DNA of 64,000 nucleotides, from contig WGFY01000071.1 in the NCBI GenBank assembly GCA_015491995.1, positions 1-64,000 of the forward strand, given 5' to 3'. This DNA comes from Mesoaciditoga sp. (GTDB lineage Bacteria; Thermotogota; Thermotogae; Mesoaciditogales; Mesoaciditogaceae). Under the pieces are notes generated by a model, which worked only from the letters and a program-made list of their open reading frames with translations, was not told where the DNA came from and ran no database searches. This document shows positions 45,415 to 55,250 of the stretch, piece by piece; position 1 is the stretch's first letter; each line of letters begins with the position of its first letter. Made by a program: the position numbers and the translations under genes.

Positions 45415-45552
45415 TCTCTTATACCCAATACGTTTTAGATTTGCGACTTTCCATGCTTTAAGCGAGTAGAGCCGATGCGTCCTGTTGTGTCTATCAATTT
45501 GGTTTGGCGTGTGGATTTGGATTGAAGTGAGTGAACAGGAGGAGGATACAAT

Positions 45553-46275
45553 TTGAAAAAAATGGATGAGTCAAAAGTTGAGAAAGTCCTCGGAGTTTTA
45601 GGCGGAATGGGTCCAGCAGCGTCAGCCAGATTTTTGGAACTGATGGCTGAAAAAGTTCCGGTTAAACGTGATCAAGAACACCCTAAGATCATCATGCTCT
45701 CAGATCCACAAATTCCGGACAGAGGGGAAGCCATTCTAAAAAACGGCAAGGATCCGAGCGAAGTTATAAAGAGGGACCTTTTAAAAATCGTGGAATGGGG
45801 CGCGGATTTGTTGGCCGTTCCGTGTAACACGGCACATATCTTTATAGAAAAATTCCTTGACCAACTGCCAGTTCCACTGATAAGCATAGTGAAGTCAACC
45901 GTTAAGATGGCATCGATTAGAAGTGTGAATGGAGTTTGGTTTCTCTCCACAAAAGCGACAAAGAAAAGTGGTATTTACGAAAAACACGCTCAAAAATACA
46001 ATCTCCCGCTTTATCGTGTTAGCGAGGAAATAAGCGGTAAAGCTCAGCGTGTTATAAAAATCGTTAAAGCAAACGATAAAGAAAAAGCCGCGTTTTTTAT
46101 GAAAGAGATCGTCACAGAATTATGGCACGAAAAAGATCTTCCAATTCTTGCCGCTTGCACCGAATTGCCACTTGCATATGAAGCAAGTGGGCTTCCAATG
46201 GAAAAAATGGTGTCAAGCCTTGATGCTCTCGCCAGTGCTTGTATTGAAGAGTTATATGGCGAAAAGCAGGGATGA
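45553..46275 (+). CDS. Aspartate/glutamate racemase family protein
   Basis: A 240-aa cofactor-independent racemase. GVLGGMGPAASARFLELM is the N-terminal signature; the two catalytic cysteines are Cys91 (AVPCNTAH) and Cys202 (AACTELPLA). D-aspartate or D-glutamate would be the product. TTG at 45553 follows GGAGGAGG. A 140-bp leader separates it from the symmetric promoter at 45409; I see no structured element in that leader. Confidence 0.9.
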   Translation: MKKMDESKVEKVLGVLGGMGPAASARFLELMAEKVPVKRDQEHPKIIMLSDPQIPDRGEAILKNGKDPSEVIKRDLLKIVEWGADLLAVPCNTAHIFIEKFLDQLPVPLISIVKSTVKMASIRSVNGVWFLSTKATKKSGIYEKHAQKYNLPLYRVSEEISGKAQRVIKIVKANDKEKAAFFMKEIVTELWHEKDLPILAACTELPLAYEASGLPMEKMVSSLDALASACIEELYGEKQG

Positions 46276-46311
46276 CTCACGAGCCATCCCGATGCTTAAG
46301 CTGACAACATG

Positions 46312-47232
46312 TCATCTCATATTTGATTCTATTTCTGCCATCCCTTCTTTGAAGTAAGCGTAAGGCATATCTGGGGTGTTGTGGGCAAATCCAATTTCAC
46401 CGTGCCGATCAACCATGATTATCCCAGCTTCCGTCCCAACCGTGTTGTCAAGATAGTTCATCACGGCTTCAGCAGCATGCGGGGCATCCAAGCCCATTCT
46501 TAAAAAATCCGCAGCTACCTTGGTTATCAACACTCTCATCATTCCTTCACCTAATCCGGTTGACGAAGCGGCACCATTTGGTGTCGCATAGGTTCCAGCT
46601 CCTGGGATAGGTGTATCTCCAACTCTCCCGAGAAATTTCAAGAAAACCCCTCCGGTAGATGTTGCAGCAGCAGTTTCGCCGTGTGAATCAACGGCCACAG
46701 CTCCAACTGTTCCGTGGAGAAATTCAGGATGTTCCTGAAAGAGTTTTCTGAGCTTTGGCCAATCTTTGTAATCACCGTTTATGAATTGCTTTCGATATTT
46801 TTCCCACTGTTTTTTTCTCTCTTGAGTGGTTGGATCGTGAGGTTCAGAACCCATGAGTTTGGCGAAGTCATTGGCACCATTTCCTGCCAACAGCACATGA
46901 TCCGTTTTTTCCATAACTTTTTTTGCAAGGCTTATCGGGTGCCGAATGTTTTTAACCCCTGCAACGGCTCCAAAATCGAGATTAGGACCGTAGGCGATTG
47001 CAGCGTCCATCTCCACTTCTCCGTCAAAGGTTAAGACCGCCCCTGTTCCCGCATTGAAAGTGGGATCATCTTCTAAAACCTTTACAGCTGCTTCAACGGC
47101 GTCAATGGATCTTCCATCCTTTTTCAAAACGTCAAGACCGGCTTCCACCGCTTTTTTGATCCCAATTTCGATCCTTTCAGGATCTTTTGAACGAATGTTC
47201 CCAGCTCCACCATGAACTATTATGGCGTACAA
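46312..47232 (-). CDS. iaaA: Isoaspartyl peptidase/L-asparaginase (Ntn hydrolase)
   Basis: A 306-aa type III asparaginase that autocleaves and removes isoaspartyl residues from damaged peptides. IIVHGGAGNI opens the alpha chain; the nucleophile is Thr175 in EFLHGTVGAVAVDS, followed by TSTGGVFLKFLGRVGDTPIPGAG. TTG at 47232 after GGAGGGAG is the likely start; upstream in-frame sequence belongs to fliJ. Last gene of the pheS operon. Confidence 0.93.
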   Translation of the reverse strand: MYAIIVHGGAGNIRSKDPERIEIGIKKAVEAGLDVLKKDGRSIDAVEAAVKVLEDDPTFNAGTGAVLTFDGEVEMDAAIAYGPNLDFGAVAGVKNIRHPISLAKKVMEKTDHVLLAGNGANDFAKLMGSEPHDPTTQERKKQWEKYRKQFINGDYKDWPKLRKLFQEHPEFLHGTVGAVAVDSHGETAAATSTGGVFLKFLGRVGDTPIPGAGTYATPNGAASSTGLGEGMMRVLITKVAADFLRMGLDAPHAAEAVMNYLDNTVGTEAGIIMVDRHGEIGFAHNTPDMPYAYFKEGMAEIESNMR

Positions 47233-47260
47233 AGCACTCCCTCCTTCTGTACCAAAAGTA

Positions 47261-47698
47261 TCATTTTTGTTTTCTAACGCTTCTCTCCAATGCAAGATCA
47301 TCCATAATCTTCTGCTCCTCTCTGATCATAGCCAGATCGTACGCATCTTTTTGAAGCTGTTTAAGATTTTGCAACGCTTTATGTTCTCTATAAAGCTTAG
47401 CGTACTTTTCCCTGAGATCGTCAAGATGCTTTTCCATTGAAGAGAGTTTTGAAACCAACATCTTACGGTTGGTGTATAAAGACTGTATGTAATTCATCCA
47501 TTCTAAGATCACATGAACGCCTTTGGTTTCATCATCCATTTTCTTTTGAGATTTTGATATTTCTTCGGTCATTTCTTCCACATCTGTCCTCAATTTCTCA
47601 ATTTCTTTGTTCACTTTTGATATTTCAATTTTGAGTAACTCCACAGATGAACTTTTGACATCGAGTAATTTTTGAAGGCTGAATTTGAATTTTCTCAC
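47261..47698 (-). CDS. fliJ: Flagellar export chaperone FliJ-like coiled coil
   Basis: A 145-aa protein, almost entirely coiled coil. The N-terminus KFKFSLQKLLDVKSSSVE and the C-terminal LYREHKALQNLKQLQKDAY (family: R..hK.lekLke...) fit FliJ, the stalk of the FliHI export ATPase. It lies between IMPase and the isoaspartyl peptidase, away from the flagellar cluster at 9.3-18.5 kb and without fliI. Confidence 0.75.
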   Translation of the reverse strand: MRKFKFSLQKLLDVKSSSVELLKIEISKVNKEIEKLRTDVEEMTEEISKSQKKMDDETKGVHVILEWMNYIQSLYTNRKMLVSKLSSMEKHLDDLREKYAKLYREHKALQNLKQLQKDAYDLAMIREEQKIMDDLALERSVRKQK

Positions 47699-47712
47699 GT
47701 TTTTCTCCTAAC

Positions 47713-48510
47713 TCAAGCTTTCAAAACTTTCATCATCTCTGGAAGTAACGTAGAAGAAGTTGCAAGAATACTTTTAGAATAAATTGAAAATTCTTCCGAA
47801 AGAAGATCTACGATAACTCCTCCAGCCTCCTTTACCAGCAGCGAGCCAGCCGCCATATCCCATGGCTTCAATTCGTACTCCCAAAATCCATCTATTCGCC
47901 CGCACGCAACGTAACAGAGATCTAAAACGGCACTTCCAAATATTCTAAGAGCTCTGATTTTCCCGAAAAATGCTTCGTAGTCACTTAAAACTTTTTTTCT
48001 CATATTCACCGCGCTGTATTGATATCCCGTGTTTAAAACCGATTTTTCGAGTTCCGACATTTCGCTAACGTGCATTTCTTTACCATTTAAAAGAGCGCCA
48101 TTGCCTTTGATCGCTTCAAACATCTCGTCCATGAACGGATCGTAAACCACACCAACTTTAGGTTCACCATTTTCGACGATCGCGATTGAAACACATGAGT
48201 GTGGCACACCTTTTGAAAAATTCGTCGTTCCGTCGATTGGATCCACGATCCACAGCAAATTATCAGGATTTGCGGCCTCACTCTCACTAGTTCCAGTTTC
48301 TTCACCAAGAATAGAATCTTGTGGAAAAGCTTTTAAAACCGCCTCTTTCACCCTATTCTCAACTTCCACATCGATGTTGGTTACAACATCGTAAAATCCA
48401 CTCTTTGTTTTTGTCCAACTCAAAGAGTTGATCTTTGACTTTGCAAATCTTCCAAGATCTTTGGCAAGGCCCTTGGCGAATTCAAGCCTTAAAAATTCCT
48501 CTTTACTCAT
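47713..48510 (-). CDS. Inositol monophosphatase family protein
   Basis: A 265-aa Mg-dependent, Li-sensitive-type phosphatase. Metal motifs are GEETGTSES, WIVDPIDGTTNFSKG and the C-terminal ELKPWDMAAGSLLVKEAGG. In thermophilic bacteria and archaea such enzymes often act on both inositol-phosphate and fructose-1,6-bisphosphate; which applies here is open. It starts 6 bp after pheT. Confidence 0.92.
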   Translation of the reverse strand: MSKEEFLRLEFAKGLAKDLGRFAKSKINSLSWTKTKSGFYDVVTNIDVEVENRVKEAVLKAFPQDSILGEETGTSESEAANPDNLLWIVDPIDGTTNFSKGVPHSCVSIAIVENGEPKVGVVYDPFMDEMFEAIKGNGALLNGKEMHVSEMSELEKSVLNTGYQYSAVNMRKKVLSDYEAFFGKIRALRIFGSAVLDLCYVACGRIDGFWEYELKPWDMAAGSLLVKEAGGVIVDLLSEEFSIYSKSILATSSTLLPEMMKVLKA

Positions 48511-48516
48511 AAAAAC

Positions 48517-50880
48517 TCACACCTTTCTAACCGTTATGCCCTCTTTTGAATCAAGCATATTGACAAGATACATGAACGCTTCGTTTATCTCATTATCCGA
48601 AAGCGTTTTCTCCATAGAACCGTAAGATATGGTGATCGTGAGGCTGTAAACGGTCTTTGGAATGCTCTTTCCCGTATAAAGATCGGAAACTCCAACACTC
48701 ATAACGTATTGAGAAGACTCTTTTGCCGCCTTTACGATCTCCTCTGCTTTGACCTTGCCTTTTTCTATGAACATGGATATGTCTTTGAATGAAAGAGGAT
48801 ATTGAGAATACGCACGATATTTTGCTTTTTTCTCATTTTTGAACGCCGCATTCATGTTCACTTCCGTGAAATAAACAGGTAGTTTTACATCAAGAAACTT
48901 TAAAATATCTTTTGATATCTCTCCAATTTTTCCGATAGTTTCTCCATCTAAGATGATTTCTCCACTTCTGCCTTCTTCGAATCCACTTAAACTTTTTTGA
49001 GAGAACCCGACATCAACATGCATGGAATCAAAAACATTTTCCAAATCCCCTTTGATGTTAAGCAAAGCCACATTCCTTTTGTCAGTATAATCTTCAGGGT
49101 TCATTCTACCTGTTGATATCATTGCCATCATCTCTCTTTCGCCACTCTTGCTGAATATCCTACCTATTTCGAACAGTCTTACCGATGATCGTTGATGCTT
49201 AACGTTGTAGGCCAAAATGTTTAAAAGCCCAAATACAAGATCCGGCCTCATCATGGACATTTCCGGTGAAAGCGCGTTTATTATCTTCGGTATTCCATCT
49301 GGCTTTTTTGAACCAGAATAAAAGATGTCGACGATTTTAGGATCTACGAATGGATATGTTAACACTTCGTAATAGCCTAATCCCATCACCATTTTCTTTA
49401 CTTTGGATTTGAATTCCCACCACGCGTTCTTTTGGGTAAAAATAAACGGTAACGAGTGTGTTTTTGGAAGATTATCCAAGCCGTAAATTCTTGCAAATTC
49501 TTCTATGAGGTCAACGTCTTCCAATATATCCCTTCGGAAAGTTGGCACCGTGACAAGCCAGCCATCATCTTTTTCGATCACGTCCATTCCAAGCCTTTCA
49601 AATGAATCCACAACTTTTTTCGAATTCGAAGAGTGAGCCGTATAAGAGCTTATCTTCTCTCTTGAAAGAAAAACTTTTTCTTTTTCAACGCGATTAGGGT
49701 AGATATCTGTCGCCCCAATCACATCACCTCCACCAAGTTCTATTATCATTTCAGCAAGCCTACCGGCGACGATCTCCGTATCATTTGGATCCACACCCCG
49801 TTCAAACCTGAAAGACGCATCTGTTGAAATGTTGAGGCTTTTAGAGGCCTTTCTCACCTGTACCGGATCGAAAGTGGCTATTTCGAGAAGGACCCTTTTT
49901 GTCGAATTTGTAACACCACTTTCTTTTCCACCTATAACACCGGCTATGGCAAGTGGGATTTCTCCATCGGTTATGAGAAGCTCTCCACCACTGAATTCGT
50001 ATTCCTTGGAGTTCAAGGCAAGCAGTTTCTCCCCTTTTTGTGCGTTTCGTACGATCAATTTCGAAGATGGGATCTTGTCGTAGTCAAAGGCGTGAATGGG
50101 ATGACCAAGCTCCATCATCATGTAATTGGTTGCATCTGCGATGTTGTTTATTGATCGAAGGCCAACCGATGCGAGTCTACGTTTTAACCAAAGTGGAGAA
50201 TTTTTGACTTTAACGTTGTCCACTCTTACCACCATGTACCTCCAGCACCCATTCGATTCCACGCTCACCTTGAGATCAGCGTTTGGTAATTTTATCGAAG
50301 GCTGTGGGACTCTGTAATCCTTTCCCTCAACTGCTGCGACCTCTCTGGCCAACCCAACATGAGAAAGGCAATCCGGTCTGTTTGGTGTTATTTCGAGTTC
50401 AAAGGTGATAAGGTCAAGATCCAAGATCTCTTTGATATCTCTGCCAATTTTCACCCTTTCACCGAATTTGAAAACATGATCAGAATGTGATTCTAATCCT
50501 ATCTCTTCAAGAGAAAGCATCATGCCTTCGGTTTCTATACCACGAATCACGGATGGCTTCACTTCCGTTCCATCGACTGTTGATGCCTTCAAAGCAGACG
50601 CAAATGCCACAAGATCACCAACTTCAATTGACAAGTCGGAAGTAATCGTGATGTACTCTTTTTCCCCCGTGTTAACCTTGCATACGTTGAGTTTGTCGGC
50701 ATTTGAATGTGGCTTCACTTCCACAACCTTTGCCGAAACAACTCCGTAAATTTTCTCAAAAGGTCTTTCTATCTCTTCAACCTCGCTGCCAGACATCGTC
50801 AGCTCATTTGAAAGCTCTTCTATATCATTCGTGGAATCCACGTATTCTCTAAGCCACTGAACATTCAATTTCAAATTCAA
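48517..50880 (-). CDS. pheT: Phenylalanyl-tRNA synthetase beta subunit
   Basis: A 787-aa PheT. The N-terminal EMAP/OB tRNA-binding domain lies at about 40-150 (VVSAKVVEVKPHSNADKLNV), then B3/B4 editing domain (RLASVGLRSINNIADATNYMM), B5, and a C-terminal anticodon-binding FDX-ACB domain (YSQYPLSFKDISMF). It forms the alpha2-beta2 enzyme with PheS, 7 bp upstream. Confidence 0.97.
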   Translation of the reverse strand: MNLKLNVQWLREYVDSTNDIEELSNELTMSGSEVEEIERPFEKIYGVVSAKVVEVKPHSNADKLNVCKVNTGEKEYITITSDLSIEVGDLVAFASALKASTVDGTEVKPSVIRGIETEGMMLSLEEIGLESHSDHVFKFGERVKIGRDIKEILDLDLITFELEITPNRPDCLSHVGLAREVAAVEGKDYRVPQPSIKLPNADLKVSVESNGCWRYMVVRVDNVKVKNSPLWLKRRLASVGLRSINNIADATNYMMMELGHPIHAFDYDKIPSSKLIVRNAQKGEKLLALNSKEYEFSGGELLITDGEIPLAIAGVIGGKESGVTNSTKRVLLEIATFDPVQVRKASKSLNISTDASFRFERGVDPNDTEIVAGRLAEMIIELGGGDVIGATDIYPNRVEKEKVFLSREKISSYTAHSSNSKKVVDSFERLGMDVIEKDDGWLVTVPTFRRDILEDVDLIEEFARIYGLDNLPKTHSLPFIFTQKNAWWEFKSKVKKMVMGLGYYEVLTYPFVDPKIVDIFYSGSKKPDGIPKIINALSPEMSMMRPDLVFGLLNILAYNVKHQRSSVRLFEIGRIFSKSGEREMMAMISTGRMNPEDYTDKRNVALLNIKGDLENVFDSMHVDVGFSQKSLSGFEEGRSGEIILDGETIGKIGEISKDILKFLDVKLPVYFTEVNMNAAFKNEKKAKYRAYSQYPLSFKDISMFIEKGKVKAEEIVKAAKESSQYVMSVGVSDLYTGKSIPKTVYSLTITISYGSMEKTLSDNEINEAFMYLVNMLDSKEGITVRKV

Positions 50881-50887
50881 TCACTCC

Positions 50888-51880
50888 TTAGAAAAGTTTC
50901 AAGAAATTGAGAGAATTTCTCGGAAATTCACGTATGTCACCCACGTTGTATTTCAACATTGCAAGTCTTTCTATACCCATTCCAAATGCAAAGCCCTGCC
51001 ATTTGTTAGGATCGAGTCCAACGTTTCTCAAAACCTGTGGGTGCACCATTCCCGAGCCAAGAATTTCAAGCCAGCCACTTTTTCCTTGCGGAAATGATAT
51101 GTCAACTTCAACACTTGGCTCTGTGAACGGGAAATAGTGAGGGCGAAATCTAACCTGCTTATCTTTGCCAAGAAGGGTTTTTATGACCTTTTCCAGCGTG
51201 CCCTTGAGATCCGCAATTGATATGTCCTTGTCTATTGCCAGTCCTTCTATCTGAAAAAAAGCAGGAAGGTGAGAAGCATCGTAATCTTTTCTGTAAACCC
51301 TTCCTGGAGATATGATCCTCAATGGGGGTTTGCGTGCTTCCATCATTCGAATTTGCACGGGTGAAGTATGTGTTCTCAGCAAACGGTTTTCATCTATGTA
51401 AAAAGTGTCATGAAGATCTCTGGCAGGATGCCATTCAGGCGTGTTAAGTGCCTCAAAATTGTAATAAGTATTTTCGATCTCTGGGCCTTCTACCACTTCA
51501 AAGCCCATGCTGTTAAATATGTTGACACACTCTTCCATAACACGTGTGATCAGGTGAAGCCGACCGAATGATCGCTTTGCACCAGGAATGCTAAGATCAA
51601 CCGATTTTTCAAGTGCTTTGTGCTGAGTTTCTTTTTCTCTCAAATCCTTTATCTTCTCAGTTAAAATGGATTCGATCTCGTGTTTGACGTTGTTCAAGGC
51701 TTCGCCAAATTCCGCACGTTCTTCCTTTGGAAGTTCTCTCATTCTTTTGAATTGTTCTTTGATGAATCCTTTTTTACCGAGAATGCTGATTTTCGTGTTA
51801 TTGAGCTCTTCAAAATTTTTAATGTTTTCCAATTTATCTCTTATGGAATTCATGAGTATATCTCTTATATTTTTCTCCAT
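50888..51880 (-). CDS. pheS: Phenylalanyl-tRNA synthetase alpha subunit
   Basis: A 330-aa class II aminoacyl-tRNA synthetase catalytic subunit. An N-terminal coiled coil (about 1-85) precedes motif 1 (GFEVVEGPEIENTYYNFEAL), motif 2 (RVYRKDYDASHLPAFFQIEG) and motif 3 (GFAFGMGIERLAML). ATG at 51880 follows GAAGGGG; the frame is open further upstream but crosses the promoter. First gene of the operon. Confidence 0.97.
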   Translation of the reverse strand: MEKNIRDILMNSIRDKLENIKNFEELNNTKISILGKKGFIKEQFKRMRELPKEERAEFGEALNNVKHEIESILTEKIKDLREKETQHKALEKSVDLSIPGAKRSFGRLHLITRVMEECVNIFNSMGFEVVEGPEIENTYYNFEALNTPEWHPARDLHDTFYIDENRLLRTHTSPVQIRMMEARKPPLRIISPGRVYRKDYDASHLPAFFQIEGLAIDKDISIADLKGTLEKVIKTLLGKDKQVRFRPHYFPFTEPSVEVDISFPQGKSGWLEILGSGMVHPQVLRNVGLDPNKWQGFAFGMGIERLAMLKYNVGDIREFPRNSLNFLKLF

Positions 51881-51916
51881 CAGAAAAACCCCTTCATTTT
51901 TATGGATTTGTTGAAA

Positions 51917-51925
51917 ATTATAGCA
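51917..51925 (-). promoter_or_regulatory. Extended -10 promoter of the pheS operon
   Basis: On the - strand TGCTATAAT: perfect TATAAT (51922-51917) with TGn extension, no good -35. About 37 bp upstream of the pheS ATG. No T-box specifier structure fits in this short leader. Confidence 0.68.
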
Positions 51926-52089
51926 CTCTATCATGAAAAACTCCACATGTTTTTATAAGGGAAGGCATTTCATCAAAGGACATTCAACATCATCGAATGT
52001 ATCTTATCATGATCAATCGTCACTTTTCAAAAAGTTTTCAATCGTTTGTATCTTTTTGATGTACGATGTTCGTTTTCAAATTGAGTAAG

Positions 52090-52098
52090 TGTTAAAAT
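52090..52098 (+). promoter_or_regulatory. Extended -10 promoter of dnaE
   Basis: TGTTAAAAT: TAAAAT at 52093-52098 with the TGn extension, no good -35, about 70 bp before the dnaE ATG. It is one of several extended -10 elements in this window. Between it and pheS lie only AT-rich bases. Confidence 0.5.
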
Positions 52099-52167
52099 AG
52101 GGAATGTAAAGCGCTTTTTATTCCGAAATTCGGGAAATATACCGCGTGTTTTATGGGAGATGCTGAA

Positions 52168-55100
52168 ATGGATTTTGTCCATCTTCATTTGCACACAGAG
52201 TACAGTTTAACGGATTCCGTTTTGAGAATAGATCCTTTGATGGACGCCGTTAAAAAAATGAATATGAGTGCTGTGGCCATCACAGATCATGGTACTCTTG
52301 GTGGTGTTGAAAAGTTCCACTCTGCAGCTTTAAAGAGGGGAATAAAGCCTGTTGTTGGTTGTGAAGTCTACATGGTTGGAAATGGGAGAAAACGCCATCA
52401 TCTCACTGTAATCGCAAAGAGCAAAAAAGGATATTTCTCACTCGTTAAGGCCATGAATTCCCTTTCAAAAGAAGGGAAAAGGGGTTTTGATGATGAAGAT
52501 ATCTTTTCTCTTGAAGATGTTATCGTTTTATCAGGGTGCATAGGTGGAAAGATCCCTTCGGCGATCTTGAACGATGATTTCAAAAAAGCAAAATCCCTCA
52601 TAGAATCTTATCAATCCCGCTTTAAGGACGATTTTTATTTAGAACTTATGAACACGGCTCTCCCTCAGCAAAAACGCTTAAATGGTGTTCTCCTTGAAAT
52701 GGCAGAAGAATATGGAGTAAAGGTCGTTGCGACAAACGATGTGCATTTTTTGAAACGTGAGGATGCCAAAGCACACAGTTTGTTTGTATCCATTGGGCGT
52801 AACATGCATTGGAACGGAGATTTTCTTTATGGAAGCGATGAGTATTATCTCAAATCTGCACAGGAAATGGGCAAGCTCTTTGGAGATGTTAAAGGTGCTT
52901 TGGAAAACACGACTGAAATTGCTCGGAAATGTGAAGAGTACGATCTAAGCCCAAATTTTGAATTGCCAATTTTATCTGAGAATGGCGATTGCAAGAGTTT
53001 GAAAAAAGAGATCGGTTTTGGCACCTTAAAGGATCTAAGACTTAAAAGGGCGGAAGATGAGCTGAAAGTTATAGAATCTCAAAAATTTTGCAGGTATTTC
53101 CTGATCGTTTCCAACATCGTGAAAACGGCAGAAAAATTGAACGTCTTAGTTGGTCCTGGAAGAGGCTCGGCAGTTTCGTCACTAATTGCATATTTACTTG
53201 ACATTACAACTGTGGATCCTTTGAAATACGATCTTCTTTTTGAAAGATTCCTGAACAAATCGAGAAAAGGTGATCCAGACATAGATTTAGACGTAGAAGA
53301 CGCTAAAAGGGGAGAACTTATATCTGAAATTGTGAAAAAATATGGAGAGGATGAAGTGGTTCAGGTTGGAGCTTATGGTACTCTTGGTACCAGGGCCGTG
53401 ATTCGAGCCGTTGGAAAGGCCTTGGAACTTGGTGATCGAATAATTAACGATTTGGTTTGGAGAGTCTCTGGATATTCATCTATAAAAGAGGCTTTGAAAA
53501 AAAACCCATCTCTTGTCAAAGTCGCAAAAGATCCATCCATTGGAGAAGTTTTAGGTTACTCTGAATTTTTGGAAGGTTTGGCACATCACAAAACGATACA
53601 CGCCGCAGGCATTATATTATCTGAGACACCGATAAGAGACAGGCTCCCTTTGATTTTAAACGATGGGACGTGGGTAACGGAATTTGATATGAACTCTCTC
53701 GCACGTTTGGGAGTTGTAAAAATAGATATTTTGGGCTTGAAAACGTTGACAAACATAAAAGATACCTTTGGTAAAGGCGCAGACAGAAAAAAAATAAGTT
53801 CCTTATCGATCGAAGATCCGAGAATTTATGAACTTCTAAAATACGGGAATACACTTGGTGTTTTTCAATTGGAAAGCCCTTCAGCCACATCTTTGACAAA
53901 AAAAATGGCTCCAGAGCGTTTCGAGGATTTGATCGCTTTACTGAGTTTGAACAGACCAGGACCCATGTATTCTGGAATGGCTGATGAGTATATAAAAAGG
54001 AGACATGGACTTTCATCGGGCAAGGACGAGCTTGGACTTGATGAACTTCTTAAAGATACCTATGGAATGATAGTTTATCAAGAACAAATTATGAAGATAG
54101 CGAGTGAAGTAGCTCAATTCACACCTTCGAAAGCCGATATGTTTAGAAAAGCGGTATCTAAAAAGAAAACGGACATAATGGATGAACTTAAAGACGAATT
54201 CATAGAAGGGTGCGTTGATCATGGATATGGGCGTTCAAAAGCCAAGAAGCTTTTCGATCTTATAAACTCATTTGCGTCTTACGGATTTAACAAATCTCAT
54301 AGCGTTGCTTATGCACACATAAGCGCATGGACGGCTTATCTAAAAGCGGTCAAGCCGGCTCAATATCTCGCGTCTTTAATGAATTCGCACATTTCCAATA
54401 TGGCAAAACTTTCTATTTACGCGGGTGAAGCTAAAAGACTTGGCGTTGAGATTTTACCTCCAGATGTTAATGAATCCAGTGCACTGTTCAAAGCCGATTT
54501 AAGAACGATACGAACCGGGTTGGTAGCGATTAAGAATGTGGGTATTAATTTTGGAGAAAGTGTTGAGAAAGATAGGAAAAAAGGCAAATACGAAAGCGTT
54601 CAAGATTTTCTTGTCCGTTTGAAAAACACGCGTCCAAGTAAAAGGAGCATGGAAGCTCTGATACTCAGTGGCGCTTTTGATTCCATATGTTCAAACAGGA
54701 GATACATGATAGAAAATCTCGATCTTATATGGGATATGGCAGAGGGTGGTTTAAAGGCTCTTCAACAGCAACTTTTTGGTGGGACAAAGAAGTCAACTCT
54801 TCCATCGGTAGAAGGGTATCCGGATTATGAAATGACTGAAAAGATTCGACTTCAAAGGCAATATTTTAACCTTGTCACTTTAGAATTGGGTGATAAAGGG
54901 TTCTCCATAGTCATGAGAAACGGGAAGGGAAAAGTGGTGTTTTACATCTTCGAAAACGGAAAAAACATCATGGCAACCGATGGAGAAATCGAAATGGAGA
55001 TATCACTTCCATTTCCCTTGGCAGAAAGTGGACCATTTGAAGGAGAATTTACTTACAAAGATGGTAAGATCACCCTTGACAAATTGCTGAAAACACCGGA

Positions 55101-55248
55101 TTCTACTTTCGTGTATGTGGAAAATTCTGACGCTATAGAAAAGATCATGTCAGATTTGATTGATGCCAAAGGCGAGAAAGTAATTCTAAAGCTAAAAGGG
55201 ATCTCTATGATAATAGAAGATAAGACATTAAAAGAGGAGGCGCGCTAA
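52168..55248 (+). CDS. dnaE: DNA polymerase III alpha subunit DnaE
   Basis: Replicative C-family polymerase, 1026 aa. The N-terminal PHP domain keeps its metal residues ([38 protein letters not shown]), so intrinsic proofreading as in Thermus is possible. The palm has [16 protein letters not shown] and [15 protein letters not shown] with catalytic Asp, then YQEQIM and a tandem HhH region ([13 protein letters not shown]). The last 170 residues are short and divergent compared with the OB and tau-binding region of E. coli DnaE. ATG at 52168 follows GGGAG by 8 nt; ATG 52153 is less likely. Confidence 0.95.
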   Translation: MDFVHLHLHTEYSLTDSVLRIDPLMDAVKKMNMSAVAITDHGTLGGVEKFHSAALKRGIKPVVGCEVYMVGNGRKRHHLTVIAKSKKGYFSLVKAMNSLSKEGKRGFDDEDIFSLEDVIVLSGCIGGKIPSAILNDDFKKAKSLIESYQSRFKDDFYLELMNTALPQQKRLNGVLLEMAEEYGVKVVATNDVHFLKREDAKAHSLFVSIGRNMHWNGDFLYGSDEYYLKSAQEMGKLFGDVKGALENTTEIARKCEEYDLSPNFELPILSENGDCKSLKKEIGFGTLKDLRLKRAEDELKVIESQKFCRYFLIVSNIVKTAEKLNVLVGPGRGSAVSSLIAYLLDITTVDPLKYDLLFERFLNKSRKGDPDIDLDVEDAKRGELISEIVKKYGEDEVVQVGAYGTLGTRAVIRAVGKALELGDRIINDLVWRVSGYSSIKEALKKNPSLVKVAKDPSIGEVLGYSEFLEGLAHHKTIHAAGIILSETPIRDRLPLILNDGTWVTEFDMNSLARLGVVKIDILGLKTLTNIKDTFGKGADRKKISSLSIEDPRIYELLKYGNTLGVFQLESPSATSLTKKMAPERFEDLIALLSLNRPGPMYSGMADEYIKRRHGLSSGKDELGLDELLKDTYGMIVYQEQIMKIASEVAQFTPSKADMFRKAVSKKKTDIMDELKDEFIEGCVDHGYGRSKAKKLFDLINSFASYGFNKSHSVAYAHISAWTAYLKAVKPAQYLASLMNSHISNMAKLSIYAGEAKRLGVEILPPDVNESSALFKADLRTIRTGLVAIKNVGINFGESVEKDRKKGKYESVQDFLVRLKNTRPSKRSMEALILSGAFDSICSNRRYMIENLDLIWDMAEGGLKALQQQLFGGTKKSTLPSVEGYPDYEMTEKIRLQRQYFNLVTLELGDKGFSIVMRNGKGKVVFYIFENGKNIMATDGEIEMEISLPFPLAESGPFEGEFTYKDGKITLDKLLKTPDSTFVYVENSDAIEKIMSDLIDAKGEKVILKLKGISMIIEDKTLKEEAR

Positions 55249-55250
55249 CT

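Noticed and set aside
46269-46290. Hairpin GGGATG/CATCCC at the end of the racemase gene
   Set aside because: The stem has a mismatch and there is no T-run on either side, so termination is unlikely or weak.
51881-51946. Upstream extension of pheS
   Set aside because: It crosses the extended -10 promoter and has no family match; ATG 51880 has a ribosome-binding site.
51980-52000. ACATTC...GAATGT repeat between pheS and dnaE
   Set aside because: Six-bp arms in AT-rich DNA are expected by chance.
52123-52133. Inverted repeat CCGAAATTCGG in the dnaE leader
   Set aside because: Short and single; no second copy or context to support an operator.
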